From the NCBI GenBank assembly GCA_016938595.1, contig JAFGUJ010000014.1, forward strand, positions 1-34,980: DNA of 34,980 nt, given 5' to 3'. Shown here one piece after another: positions 6,857-15,064 of this stretch; position 1 is the first letter of the stretch, and each line of letters starts with the position of its first letter. This DNA comes from Campylobacterales bacterium (GTDB lineage: Bacteria; Campylobacterota; Campylobacteria; Campylobacterales; Sulfurimonadaceae). Made by a program: the position numbers and the translations under genes. The notes under the pieces were generated by a model. That model saw only the letters and a program-made list of their open reading frames with translations, did no database searches and was not told the origin of the DNA.

Positions 6857-8830
6857 TTGCCGATTTTTAAAGTCCATACCCCCTATCAGAGCGCCGGAGA
6901 TCAGCCCGTCGCCATCGAAACGCTCAGCAACGGTATCAAGCGGGGCGAGCGCTACGTCGCCCTCGAGGGGGTCACCGGAAGCGGGAAAACCTATACGATG
7001 GCCAAGGTAATCGAGTCGGTGCAGCTCCCCACGATCATCATGACCCACAACAAAACCCTCGCGGCGCAGCTCTACAGCGAATTCCGGGCCTTCTTCCCCG
7101 AAAACCACGTCGAGTATTTCATCAGCTACTACGACTACTACCAGCCCGAGGCGTACATCCCCCGTCAGGACCTCTTCATCGAAAAGGACAGCTCGATCAA
7201 CGACGAGCTCGAGAGGCTGCGCCTCTCCGCCACCGCGAACCTCCTCAGCTACGACGACGTCATCGTCGTCGCCTCCGTTTCGGCCAACTACGGGCTGGGG
7301 GATCCCGAAGAGTACGAAAAGATGGTGCAGGTGGTGAGTCTTGGGGATGAGATCAGCCAGAAAAAACTGCTGCTGCGCCTCGTCGAGATGGGATATGCCC
7401 GCAACGACACCGTTTTCGAGGGGGGGCATTTCCGCGTCAACGGCGAAGTCGTCGACATTTTCCCCCCCTACTGGCAGGACCAGGCGCTGCGGATCGAATT
7501 TTTCGGCGACGAAGTGGAACGGCTCGCCCTCTTCGAACCGCTGAACAACGGCGTCGTCCAGACGATCGAGACGATCACGATCTACGCCACGAGCCAGTTC
7601 GCCGTCGGGCAGGAGAAGCTCTCCCGCGCGATCAAACGGATCGAGGACGAACTGGGAGAACGGCTGGCCGAACTCGAAAAACAGGGAAAAATCGTCGAAG
7701 CACAGCGGCTCAGACAACGGTGCGAATTCGACCTCGAAATGTTGCAGGCGACGGGGATGTGCAAGGGAATCGAAAACTATTCCCGCCACCTGACCGACAA
7801 AAAACCCGGAGAAGCCCCCTATACGCTCCTCGATTACTTCGCCCTTCACCATGACAAATACCTGATCATCGTCGATGAGTCGCATGTCAGTCTTCCGCAA
7901 TTTCGGGGAATGTTCGCGGGAGACCGCAGCCGCAAAGAGGTCCTCGTCGACTACGGATTCCGCCTTCCCAGCGCGCTCGACAACCGCCCCCTGATGATCG
8001 ACGAGTTCATCGAAAAAGCGCCCCATTATCTCTTTGTCTCGGCGACTCCCTCTGCGCAGGAACTGAATCTCAGCACCACGATCGCCCACCAGATCATACG
8101 CCCCACGGGGCTGCTCGATCCGGAAATCACGATCAAGCCCAGCACCAATCAGGTCGAAGACCTCCACGACGAGATCAAAAAGACAGTCGCCCTGGGAGAC
8201 CGGGTCCTCGTGACGGTCCTCACCAAAAAAATGGCCGAAGCACTCACCAAATACCTCGCCGATCTGGGGATCAAAGTACAGTACATGCACTCCGAGATCG
8301 ACGCCATCGAGCGCAACCAGATCATCCGCGGCCTTCGGGTCGGAGATTTCGACGTTCTGATCGGGATCAACCTGCTGCGGGAGGGGCTCGACCTGCCGGA
8401 AGTAAGTTTGGTGGCCATTCTCGACGCCGATAAGGAAGGATTTCTCCGCTCGGAGACCTCGCTGATCCAGACGATCGGACGGGCGGCACGGAACGAGCGG
8501 GGACGGGTACTCCTGTATGCCGACAAGATCACCGGATCGATGGAACGTGCCATCGCGACGACCACCGCACGGCGCGAAAAGCAGGATGCCTACAACAAAG
8601 AGCACGATATCGTCCCCAAGAGCACGAAGCGGGTGCTCGACGAAAACCTCAAACTCGAAGACCCCGCAGAGCTCTACAACCGCTCCAAAAAGGCCAAAAC
8701 CCTCCCCGCCGCGGAACGCAAAAAGCTGGTCGACGAACTCACGGCGAAAATGAAAGAGGCGGCCAAAAAGCTCGAATTTGAAGAAGCTGCGCGGCTGCGC
8801 GATGAAATAGCCAAAATAAGGAAATTATGA
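6857..8830 (+). CDS. uvrB: UvrABC excision nuclease subunit B
   Basis: Full-length UvrB, 657 residues, the DNA-loading helicase-like subunit of nucleotide excision repair, which receives damage from UvrA and recruits UvrC. Visible: N-terminal [16 protein letters not shown], Walker A GVTGSGKT (residues 38-45), the beta-hairpin region [12 protein letters not shown], motif [14 protein letters not shown], helicase motifs [10 protein letters not shown] and QTIGRAARN, and a C-terminal UVR domain ([14 protein letters not shown]) that binds UvrC. The TTG start at 6857 is chosen because family similarity begins there and because the promoter -10 box lies just upstream, inside what would otherwise be coding sequence; AGGG precedes it by seven bases. 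The DedA gene follows after three bases. Confidence 0.97.
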   Translation: MPIFKVHTPYQSAGDQPVAIETLSNGIKRGERYVALEGVTGSGKTYTMAKVIESVQLPTIIMTHNKTLAAQLYSEFRAFFPENHVEYFISYYDYYQPEAYIPRQDLFIEKDSSINDELERLRLSATANLLSYDDVIVVASVSANYGLGDPEEYEKMVQVVSLGDEISQKKLLLRLVEMGYARNDTVFEGGHFRVNGEVVDIFPPYWQDQALRIEFFGDEVERLALFEPLNNGVVQTIETITIYATSQFAVGQEKLSRAIKRIEDELGERLAELEKQGKIVEAQRLRQRCEFDLEMLQATGMCKGIENYSRHLTDKKPGEAPYTLLDYFALHHDKYLIIVDESHVSLPQFRGMFAGDRSRKEVLVDYGFRLPSALDNRPLMIDEFIEKAPHYLFVSATPSAQELNLSTTIAHQIIRPTGLLDPEITIKPSTNQVEDLHDEIKKTVALGDRVLVTVLTKKMAEALTKYLADLGIKVQYMHSEIDAIERNQIIRGLRVGDFDVLIGINLLREGLDLPEVSLVAILDADKEGFLRSETSLIQTIGRAARNERGRVLLYADKITGSMERAIATTTARREKQDAYNKEHDIVPKSTKRVLDENLKLEDPAELYNRSKKAKTLPAAERKKLVDELTAKMKEAAKKLEFEEAARLRDEIAKIRKL

Positions 8831-8833
8831 TTT

Positions 8834-9394
8834 ATGGATGAAATGCTCAACAATCTCTCGACGTATGGTTACATCGTCCTCTTCCTCTACACCCTGGGAG
8901 GCGGTTTCGTCGCGCTTCTGGGAGCCGGGGTGCTCAGTTTTATGGGGAAAATGGATCTCTCCTTGTCGATCGCGGTCGCCATGATCGCCAACTTCATCGG
9001 CGATGCGCTCCTCTTTTACATGTCCCGCTACCACAAAGCGGAGATGATGGGGTATTTCAAAAAGCACCGCCGCAAGCTCGCGTTTTCGCATCTGCTGATC
9101 AAAAAGCACGGGGTGTGGATTATCCTCTTCCAGAAATTCGTCTACGGTCTCAAAACCCTCGTCCCGCTGGCGATCGGTCTGACCAAATACGATTTTTGGA
9201 AATTCAGCGGTTACAACGCAATCGGGGCAGCCATCTGGGCGGTCGTCGTCGGGGGGGGGAGTTATCTCTTCGGAGGGGCGCTGATCGAAGGGTACAAGAT
9301 GGTGGCCGACAAACCCTACATCGCGCCGCTCATGCTATTGATTGTCGGGGGAAGCCTGTGGTTCTATCTCTCACAGGCCACCAAGAAAAAATAA
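8834..9394 (+). CDS. DedA-family inner-membrane protein (first of two)
   Basis: A 186-residue polytopic membrane protein with about five hydrophobic segments. It shows the DedA/VTT plan: a re-entrant loop with Gly/Ala and Pro-poor turn near FVALLGAGVLSFMGKMDL, the conserved central F-x-R-type segment replaced here by QKFVYGLKTLVPLAIGLTKYDFWKF, and a C-terminal GAAIWAVVVGGGSYLFGG. DedA proteins are linked to lipid carrier (undecaprenyl phosphate) or phospholipid flipping and to membrane homeostasis. It starts three bases after uvrB and ends four bases before the convergent PBP1A gene, leaving no room for a terminator. It differs clearly from the second DedA protein at 32693-33313. Confidence 0.88.
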   Translation: MDEMLNNLSTYGYIVLFLYTLGGGFVALLGAGVLSFMGKMDLSLSIAVAMIANFIGDALLFYMSRYHKAEMMGYFKKHRRKLAFSHLLIKKHGVWIILFQKFVYGLKTLVPLAIGLTKYDFWKFSGYNAIGAAIWAVVVGGGSYLFGGALIEGYKMVADKPYIAPLMLLIVGGSLWFYLSQATKKK

Positions 9395-9398
9395 TGGT

Positions 9399-11408
9399 TT
9401 AAAACAGCAGCTGCTCTTCCGTCTCCGGAGCCGGAGCTTCGAGGACATCGGGCGCTTTGGAGACATCGGTAAACGTTTCGGTTGTATTGCTCTCCGTATC
9501 TACGGTCATATCGTAGACGCCTGAGGGACGGTCGAAATAACGCTTGGTATTGGGGTAGATGCGCAGTAGGTCCTCATAGAAGTAGCGGAAAACCTGTCCG
9601 GCGGCCCGGCCACCCGTTTCGCTGCGGCGCATGGGGGTGTTGTTATCATTCCCGAACCATACGACTGTCTCCACCGTGGGAGAATATCCGGCAAACCACG
9701 CATCGACGTTTTTGTTGGTCGTTCCCGTTTTACCGGCAATCTCGATCCCCGCTACACGCGCCGAGGTTCCCGTTCCGTGGGATACGACATTTTTCAAAAT
9801 CGACGTCATCAGATAGATCTGCTCAGGGGTATTGACCTGACGCCGTTTGTTCTCATACCGGATCCGCTCCCCATTTGGAGTCACCACTTCGCGCACGAGA
9901 ATCGGATTCGTCAATCCTCCCCCGCTGGCAAACATCGTGTAGTATTTGGCCAGGTCCAGAGGCGAAAGGGTGATCGTCCCCAGCGCCAGCGAAAGATCGG
10001 GCGGAAGGTTTTCGACAATGCCGTAGTTGCGCAGCCCTGAGACGACTTTCTGGAATCCCATGTCGCTGACCATGTTGATCGTCGCCAGGTTGCGCGAATG
10101 GGTCAGCGCATCGCGGATCGTTACCATCCCCTTGTATTCGTTCTTGTAGTTTTTGGGCTGCCATGTTTTCTCTTTGCCCCCCTCACCCTCGTAGGTATAG
10201 GTACGGGCGATATCGGGGACGAGCGAGGCGGGAGACATTCCGTTGTCCAGTGCCACCTGGAAGATGAAAGGTTTGAACGCCGATCCCGGCTGCCGTTTGG
10301 CCTGCGTAACGCGGTTGAAAGGGCTGATCGAATAATCATATCCCCCCACCATGGCCAGAATCTCCCCCGTATGGGGATCAAGACTGATCAGTGCGCCGTT
10401 GAGCTGACGCTGCATATTCTCATCGAGTGCTCCTGCCTCCTGCGCCCGCTTGAGTATCTCGTCGCGTCCTGATTGCAGCGCCTTGTACCCGGCTTCCTGA
10501 AGCCTCATGTCGATCGTCGTATAGACTTTGTAGCCGCCGCTGCGAATGTCCGGGAACGCATCGCCCAGCTGGCGCATGACCTCATCGATGATGTAGGGGC
10601 CGGAATTTTTGCTGAGGGTGTCATTGTAGACCTTGGGGCGTTCCTGCGTAGCTTTGTCATAGGTCGCCTGATCGATCCATCCCAGCTCAAACATCCGGCC
10701 GATAACACGGTTCGCGCGTCCCAAGGAGAGCTCGTAGTTGCGGGTCGGCGAATAGAAATTGGGGGCTTTGGGGAGTCCCACGAGCATCGCCATCTCTTTG
10801 AGCGTCAACGATTTGAGCGGCTTGCGGAAATACCCGTCCGACGCCGTTTTGATCCCGTAATAGCCGTGCCCCAGATAGATTTCGTTGAAATAGCGCTCGA
10901 GAATCTGTTCTTTGGAGAGCTCCTGCTCGATCCGGATCGCATACAGCACCTCTTTGAACTTCCGCGAGAATTTTTTCTCGCGGGTGAGGAGGGTATTTTT
11001 CACCAGCTGCTGGGTGATCGTACTGGCCCCCTCTTTGAGCTTTCCGGCGGTGATGTCTTTGATGATCGCCCGCATAATCGCATCGGGATTGACACCGTGG
11101 TGTTCGAAGAACATCGTATCTTCAATCGCCAGCAGCGCCTCGATCAGGCGCGGCGGGATGTTTTCATACGAAACATAATAACGGTGCTGATCGCTAAAAA
11201 GATTGGCGATTTTGTGTCCGTTTCGATCATACACTTCGGTGGTCAAACGGGGCTGATAATTGATCAGCCGCTGGGTTTCGTACTCAAATGTATAAATAAG
11301 ATACCCTAAAAAGCCCACCGGAATCAAAATCATGATTCCGACAAAAATAAAAAAATATTTTTTGATGCGGGTTTTTAGAGGCACTCTGGAATGGTTGTTA
11401 AGGTTCAT
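9399..11408 (-). CDS. mrcA: Penicillin-binding protein 1A (bifunctional transglycosylase/transpeptidase)
   Basis: A class A PBP of 669 residues that polymerises and cross-links peptidoglycan. A single membrane anchor (about residues 18-40) is followed by a GT51 glycosyltransferase domain with the catalytic Glu in LLAIEDTMFFEHHGV (E96) and GASTITQQLVKN. The transpeptidase domain has the active-site serine in GSAFK (S376, K379), the SxN motif as SRN in THSRNLATIN, and KTG in IAGKTGTTNKNVDAWFAGY. The C-terminal 30 residues are acidic and disordered in character. It starts by a TAATG overlap with the ABC ATPase gene and is the last gene of the alaS operon. No missing catalytic residue is seen. 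Confidence 0.96.
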   Translation of the reverse strand: MNLNNHSRVPLKTRIKKYFFIFVGIMILIPVGFLGYLIYTFEYETQRLINYQPRLTTEVYDRNGHKIANLFSDQHRYYVSYENIPPRLIEALLAIEDTMFFEHHGVNPDAIMRAIIKDITAGKLKEGASTITQQLVKNTLLTREKKFSRKFKEVLYAIRIEQELSKEQILERYFNEIYLGHGYYGIKTASDGYFRKPLKSLTLKEMAMLVGLPKAPNFYSPTRNYELSLGRANRVIGRMFELGWIDQATYDKATQERPKVYNDTLSKNSGPYIIDEVMRQLGDAFPDIRSGGYKVYTTIDMRLQEAGYKALQSGRDEILKRAQEAGALDENMQRQLNGALISLDPHTGEILAMVGGYDYSISPFNRVTQAKRQPGSAFKPFIFQVALDNGMSPASLVPDIARTYTYEGEGGKEKTWQPKNYKNEYKGMVTIRDALTHSRNLATINMVSDMGFQKVVSGLRNYGIVENLPPDLSLALGTITLSPLDLAKYYTMFASGGGLTNPILVREVVTPNGERIRYENKRRQVNTPEQIYLMTSILKNVVSHGTGTSARVAGIEIAGKTGTTNKNVDAWFAGYSPTVETVVWFGNDNNTPMRRSETGGRAAGQVFRYFYEDLLRIYPNTKRYFDRPSGVYDMTVDTESNTTETFTDVSKAPDVLEAPAPETEEQLLF

Positions 11409-12106
11409 TAAATTCTAAATCCTCTGTTTTTAAACTCGGCGTTGATCAACGCTTTCGTATAGGTCTCTTTCGGGTTGGCGACTACCTCGGCCGTCGGGCC
11501 CGTTTCCACGATCCGCCCTCGGCGAATCACACACATATCTTCACACAGTAATGACGCGGCCCCCATATCATGGGTTACGAACAGCATTGAAAAACCCATT
11601 TTATCCTGCAGCGTTTTCAACAACGCAATCATTCCCTCTTTGGATGCCGAATCGAGTGCCGTCGTCGGCTCATCGAGCAAAAGAAGTTTCGGATTCGATG
11701 CCAATGCTATGGCGACAACCGTTCGCTGGAGCTGTCCTCCGGAGAGTTCGGGAGGATACCGTTCCAGCAGTCCCCTCTCCAGCCCCAGCAACCCGAAAAG
11801 TTCTTCTATCCGTTCCGCAGCGGTAAATACCTGATCTTTGATCTTCGTCAAAGGGGACAGTGCGGTAAACGGATTCTGGGGAACCAGGGCTACCGATTTC
11901 CCCCTTTCCCACGCAAATCCGCACCGCTTCTCCAGACGCGTTTCAAGCTCCGGATCCAACAGCCCCAGCAACGCTTTGAGGGTGAGCGATTTGCCGCTGC
12001 CGCTCTCCCCCACCAGCGCCAGCGAACGGCGGATCTCCAATGAAATATCGAGAAGCGTATGCTGTTTATGGATGATTGTCAGCCGATCGATCGAGACAGT
12101 ATTCAT
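11408..12106 (-). CDS. Stand-alone ABC transporter ATPase (oligopeptide/nickel DppD-NikD type)
   Basis: A 232-residue nucleotide-binding domain with all ABC motifs: Walker A GESGSGKS, Q-loop VPQNPFTALSP, signature LSGGQLQR, Walker B LLLLDEPTTALD and the switch histidine in FVTHDM. The Q-loop context and the C-terminal PKETYTKALI are typical of the peptide/nickel uptake ATPases, but the usual C-terminal oligopeptide-binding tail is absent and no permease or binding protein is nearby. The start is the ATG at 12106 (TGATG overlap with the preceding stop); a GTG one codon upstream is possible. Partners may be encoded elsewhere, or it may have an envelope role alongside PBP1A; the sequence alone does not decide. 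Confidence 0.9.
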   Translation of the reverse strand: MNTVSIDRLTIIHKQHTLLDISLEIRRSLALVGESGSGKSLTLKALLGLLDPELETRLEKRCGFAWERGKSVALVPQNPFTALSPLTKIKDQVFTAAERIEELFGLLGLERGLLERYPPELSGGQLQRTVVAIALASNPKLLLLDEPTTALDSASKEGMIALLKTLQDKMGFSMLFVTHDMGAASLLCEDMCVIRRGRIVETGPTAEVVANPKETYTKALINAEFKNRGFRI

Positions 12107-13218
12107 CACGTAATTTTACCCAATCTGGGAGCAAATCGCTCACATGCCTGACGCAAAAGAGATTCGTCGATATCGAGCCGGGCTATCAGGCGGAGGATCG
12201 CTTTTTTCACCGTCGGCTGGCGTATCGCCCCGATATGAATTCCCAGCTCCTGTTTCAACTCCTCCTGCAGCGCCATCACCTCGCGGTTGTCCCCGATCAC
12301 GATCGGGACGATCAGCCCTTCCACCTCTATTCCGAGGGTATCGTAGACAATTTTCTGACGAGTGCGGATTTTTTCCCTGAGCTGCACCGCATGGGAACGG
12401 ATATATTCCAGCGCGTGATGGGCCAACGCCGTATCGTACAGGGACGGAGCGGTCGCGTAGATGACGTTTTTCGCCCGGTTTATCAGGTAGTCGCCGATAT
12501 GGACCGAACAGAGGGTGTACGCTCCAAAACTCCCGTACGCTTTTCCCAGCGTCCCCATCTTCACCATCAGGGGTGTCGGCGCGATGGAGTAATGATCGAG
12601 GATCCCCATCAAGTTAGGCCCGATCACACCGCTGCTGTGGGCTTCGTCGAGGACCAAAACGGCACTGTGTGCTATCGCAAGCTCGATGATGTCGCGCGTC
12701 ACGCAGTCTCCCCCCATCGAATAGATCCCCTCAACCGCGACGACCACCCGCCTGGAGGAATACCGCTCCAGCGCCTCGCGCAGAAAATCGGCGTCGTTGT
12801 GGGGGAAAAATACCACCTCCCCCTCACACAATCTCGAGGCGACAATGCCGCTGGCATGGTATTCCTCGTCCATCAGCAGCACATCCCCCTTGCGGACCAG
12901 TGCCTCGATCAGGCCGATATTGGCGTTAAACCCGCTTCCCATGACGATCCCTTCTTCAAAGCCGTTGGCTTCGCACAGTGCCTTCTCGAACGCCACGTGG
13001 ATCGGATGGTATCCCCCCACCAGCATCGAGGCTTTGGGGGCATGAGCAGGGTAGGATGAGAGAGTGTTGCTCGCTTTGCGGTGAAGCTCTTTTACATGGG
13101 CCAGTCCGAGATAGTCGTTGGAAGCCGCATCGATGAGCCCCTCATCCGTCACACGGCGTTCGCGGTACCGTCCGGCGCGTTTGAGCGCCTTCAGCTCTTT
13201 GTCGTAAGGGTTCATCAT
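12106..13218 (-). CDS. bioF: 8-amino-7-oxononanoate synthase-like PLP enzyme (alpha-oxoamine synthase family)
   Basis: A 370-residue fold-type I PLP enzyme. The order of motifs is that of the alpha-oxoamine synthases: SNDYLGLA near the N-terminus, GSGFNANIG, the cofactor-binding VLDEAHSSGVIG (D191) and the Schiff-base lysine in GTLGKAYGSFG (K226). Members condense an acyl-CoA or acyl-ACP with an amino acid: BioF makes the biotin precursor from pimeloyl and alanine; KBL and ALAS use other pairs. BioF is the best guess given residue pattern, but no other biotin gene is adjacent. The ATG at 13218 overlaps the stop of the M48 gene (ATGATGA), and its own stop overlaps the ABC ATPase start. Confidence 0.85.
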   Translation of the reverse strand: MMNPYDKELKALKRAGRYRERRVTDEGLIDAASNDYLGLAHVKELHRKASNTLSSYPAHAPKASMLVGGYHPIHVAFEKALCEANGFEEGIVMGSGFNANIGLIEALVRKGDVLLMDEEYHASGIVASRLCEGEVVFFPHNDADFLREALERYSSRRVVVAVEGIYSMGGDCVTRDIIELAIAHSAVLVLDEAHSSGVIGPNLMGILDHYSIAPTPLMVKMGTLGKAYGSFGAYTLCSVHIGDYLINRAKNVIYATAPSLYDTALAHHALEYIRSHAVQLREKIRTRQKIVYDTLGIEVEGLIVPIVIGDNREVMALQEELKQELGIHIGAIRQPTVKKAILRLIARLDIDESLLRQACERFAPRLGKIT

Positions 13219-13967
13219 CGCTGCGCCGGCAGCTGCGCAATGTATGCACGGATTTCGCGGATCCGCGCCTCGTCGGCCGGGTGGGTCGACAAAAAGGCGG
13301 GAGGTTTCGGGGAGCTCTTGGCAAGGCGTGCCATATTCTCCCAGAACCGGAGCGCCTGGTTCGGATTGTATCCCGCTTTCCACATCAGATAGATCCCGAT
13401 CTGGTCGGCTTCGTGCTCGAACTTTCGGCTGTAGGGGAGGATCAGTCCCACCTGCGACGTGATGCCGTAGGCCTGCGAATAGAGCCCCTGATACTGGGCG
13501 GGGATGTTCAGAGCCGTGGCCAGCACCTGCGCCCCCAGGTTGCCCGCCGTCTGCATGGAGAGGCGTTCGGCACCGTGGCGGGCCAGGGCATGGGCGATCT
13601 CATGCCCCATGACGGTGGCGATCTGATCGTCGTTTTCAGTGATTTTCAAAATCCCCGTGTAGAAAAAGACCTTCCCGCCGGGGAGGCAGAAGGCGTTGGG
13701 GGTATCGTCTTGGATGACCGTGAATTCCCACGAAAAATCGCTCCGTCCGCTCACCGCGGCGATCCGCTGTCCGATCCGCTTCACCCTCTCCTGCAGCACG
13801 CGGTCAGTACTGATTTTCGAGGTTTGCACGACCTTTTTGGCTTCGGTGGCTCCCAACGCCATCTCCTGATCGGTCGAAACCATCATAAACTGTGTCCGGT
13901 TCGTCACCGGTGTCGTCGCGCACCCGGCCATCAGCAGTGCTACCGTCATCAATGATGCGATTTTCAT
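13215..13967 (-). CDS. M48-family metalloprotease, lipoprotein
   Basis: A 250-residue zinc protease of the M48C type (LoiP/BepA-like, without TPR domain). The N-terminus is a lipoprotein signal with lipobox LMAGC (Cys16), so it is probably anchored to the outer-membrane inner leaflet. The zinc site is HEIAH at residues 122-126, with the third ligand in KFEHEADQIG; the upstream substrate-strand segment NAFCLPGGKVFFYTG is also present. Such proteases degrade misassembled outer-membrane proteins. The ATG at 13967 is chosen because it begins the signal peptide and has GGAGGGATGAC upstream, supplied by the end of maf one base away; the frame is open further upstream but without signal-like sequence. 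Confidence 0.93.
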   Translation of the reverse strand: MKIASLMTVALLMAGCATTPVTNRTQFMMVSTDQEMALGATEAKKVVQTSKISTDRVLQERVKRIGQRIAAVSGRSDFSWEFTVIQDDTPNAFCLPGGKVFFYTGILKITENDDQIATVMGHEIAHALARHGAERLSMQTAGNLGAQVLATALNIPAQYQGLYSQAYGITSQVGLILPYSRKFEHEADQIGIYLMWKAGYNPNQALRFWENMARLAKSSPKPPAFLSTHPADEARIREIRAYIAQLPAQR

Positions 13968-13968
13968 G

Positions 13969-14523
13969 TCATCCCTCCTGTAAAAAAGGTTTGAGGATTT
14001 CGACGGAGAGGCCCATCGCGGTACTCTCAAATCCCCGCACGTCACGAATGTAGGGCTTGCAAAATCCCTCGACCATACATGCCCCCGCTTTCCCCCGCCA
14101 TTCGCCGCTCTGAAGATAACGTTCAACGTCCGCAGGATCAAACAGGTCGAAAAAATAGCGCGTCACCGACATATCGATCAATTCGAGACGGGGCGTTTTA
14201 TAGATCATACAGGTAATGATATCGGTTTCCGAACCGCTTTGGGTACGAAGAATTTCTCTCGCATCGGTTTCATCTTTGGCCTTGCGCAGGATTTTCCCCT
14301 GAGCCGTTACAACGGTATCGGCGACAAGGAGAGGCAAATCAGCGCAACCGAACCGTTCCAGATTGACTTTGTACTTTCCGAGCGTTGCCTGATAAACGAA
14401 GTTTTTGGGAGAGGGGGCGAGTATGGAGTCTTCGTCGAAATCAACCGACTCCTGGACAAAAGGGATTCCCGCCGCACGGAGAAGTTCGGCACGGGTGACC
14501 GATCCGGAAGCGAGACGGAGCAT
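13969..14523 (-). CDS. maf: Maf-family nucleoside triphosphate pyrophosphatase
   Basis: A 184-residue house-cleaning enzyme that hydrolyses non-canonical or excess NTPs (dTTP/UTP or modified forms) to monophosphates; some members affect septum formation. It starts MLRLASGSVTRAELLRAAGIPF, the family N-terminus, and has the central VADTVVTAQGKILRKAKDETDAREIL and the later GEWRGKAGACMVEG segments. The ATG at 14523 is fixed by this homology; no Shine-Dalgarno sequence is visible and the upstream stop lies four bases before it, so initiation is probably coupled to the preceding gene. Some key substitutions relative to E. coli proteins (for example GACMVEGF in place of GAYaIQG) make exact nucleotide preference uncertain. 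Confidence 0.93.
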   Translation of the reverse strand: MLRLASGSVTRAELLRAAGIPFVQESVDFDEDSILAPSPKNFVYQATLGKYKVNLERFGCADLPLLVADTVVTAQGKILRKAKDETDAREILRTQSGSETDIITCMIYKTPRLELIDMSVTRYFFDLFDPADVERYLQSGEWRGKAGACMVEGFCKPYIRDVRGFESTAMGLSVEILKPFLQEG

Positions 14524-14527
14524 GGGG

Positions 14528-15064
14528 TTAATAGGCGTTACGCAGTACGACGCCGATGAAGATTGCAATAATCCCCAGGGCGATATTGACGGGAACCATA
14601 TACTGGGCGATCAGGCCCAGCATGTTTTTCGCTTCTTCGAGATTGCCCGCTTTGAGGGCGATCTCGGCTTTGCGGCGGCGCCACATCATCGCTCCGAGAT
14701 TCAGGGCCATCACCATCCAGATCGCTTCTTTGATATGGACGATATTGTAAAGACTCATCGCGTATTCGTCGATGACGTTGCCGAACTCATCAACCGCTGC
14801 CGCACGGAATCCTAGCCCCACCGCCATAAAAACAGCCGTAACGATCAAAATGACCACGAACGGCCATACAATGGTGAAGAGTCGTTTGAGGGTATGCGCC
14901 GCTCTTTCCAGCCGCATCTTGGGATCGGTAATCATGGCCAGTGACTGGTGGGTCGCGAAGCGGATCGCGATCATCCCGCCGACCCAGATGACAGCACTGA
15001 TGACGTGGAGAAAAACAATCAGGTTGCGGTGATCGGCAAACGTTTCTACGAGAAATTCTTTCAT
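14528..15064 (-). CDS. Four-span membrane protein, CopD/HemJ-like
   Basis: A 178-residue inner-membrane protein with four predicted spans. The first span contains [14 protein letters not shown], the His-and-Trp pattern seen in CopD-like proteins and in HemJ (protoporphyrinogen oxidase), and a later span contains [11 protein letters not shown] with another histidine facing the same side. The paired histidines suggest haem b or copper ligation. A role in copper handling or haem maturation is possible, but HemJ hallmark residues cannot be verified by eye. It overlaps the alaS stop by an ATGA and lies directly before maf, so it is translated from the alaS transcript. Confidence 0.8.
   Translation of the reverse strand: MKEFLVETFADHRNLIVFLHVISAVIWVGGMIAIRFATHQSLAMITDPKMRLERAAHTLKRLFTIVWPFVVILIVTAVFMAVGLGFRAAAVDEFGNVIDEYAMSLYNIVHIKEAIWMVMALNLGAMMWRRRKAEIALKAGNLEEAKNMLGLIAQYMVPVNIALGIIAIFIGVVLRNAY

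Noticed and set aside
6854-8605. Long open frame (583 codons) on the minus strand opposite uvrB
   Set aside because: It is fully antisense to a certain gene, shows no family pattern and follows from the codon bias of uvrB; no ribosome-binding site or promoter supports it.
9395-9420. Palindrome AGCAGCTGCT near the convergent DedA/PBP1A ends as a terminator
   Set aside because: It has no loop and lies inside the last codons of PBP1A; only four bases separate the two stops.
10473-11309. 278-codon plus-strand frame opposite PBP1A
   Set aside because: Antisense shadow with no recognisable motif.
13968-14141. N-terminal extension of the M48 protease
   Set aside because: The frame is open upstream but the lipoprotein signal peptide begins at 13967 with a good ribosome-binding site, and the extension overlaps maf.
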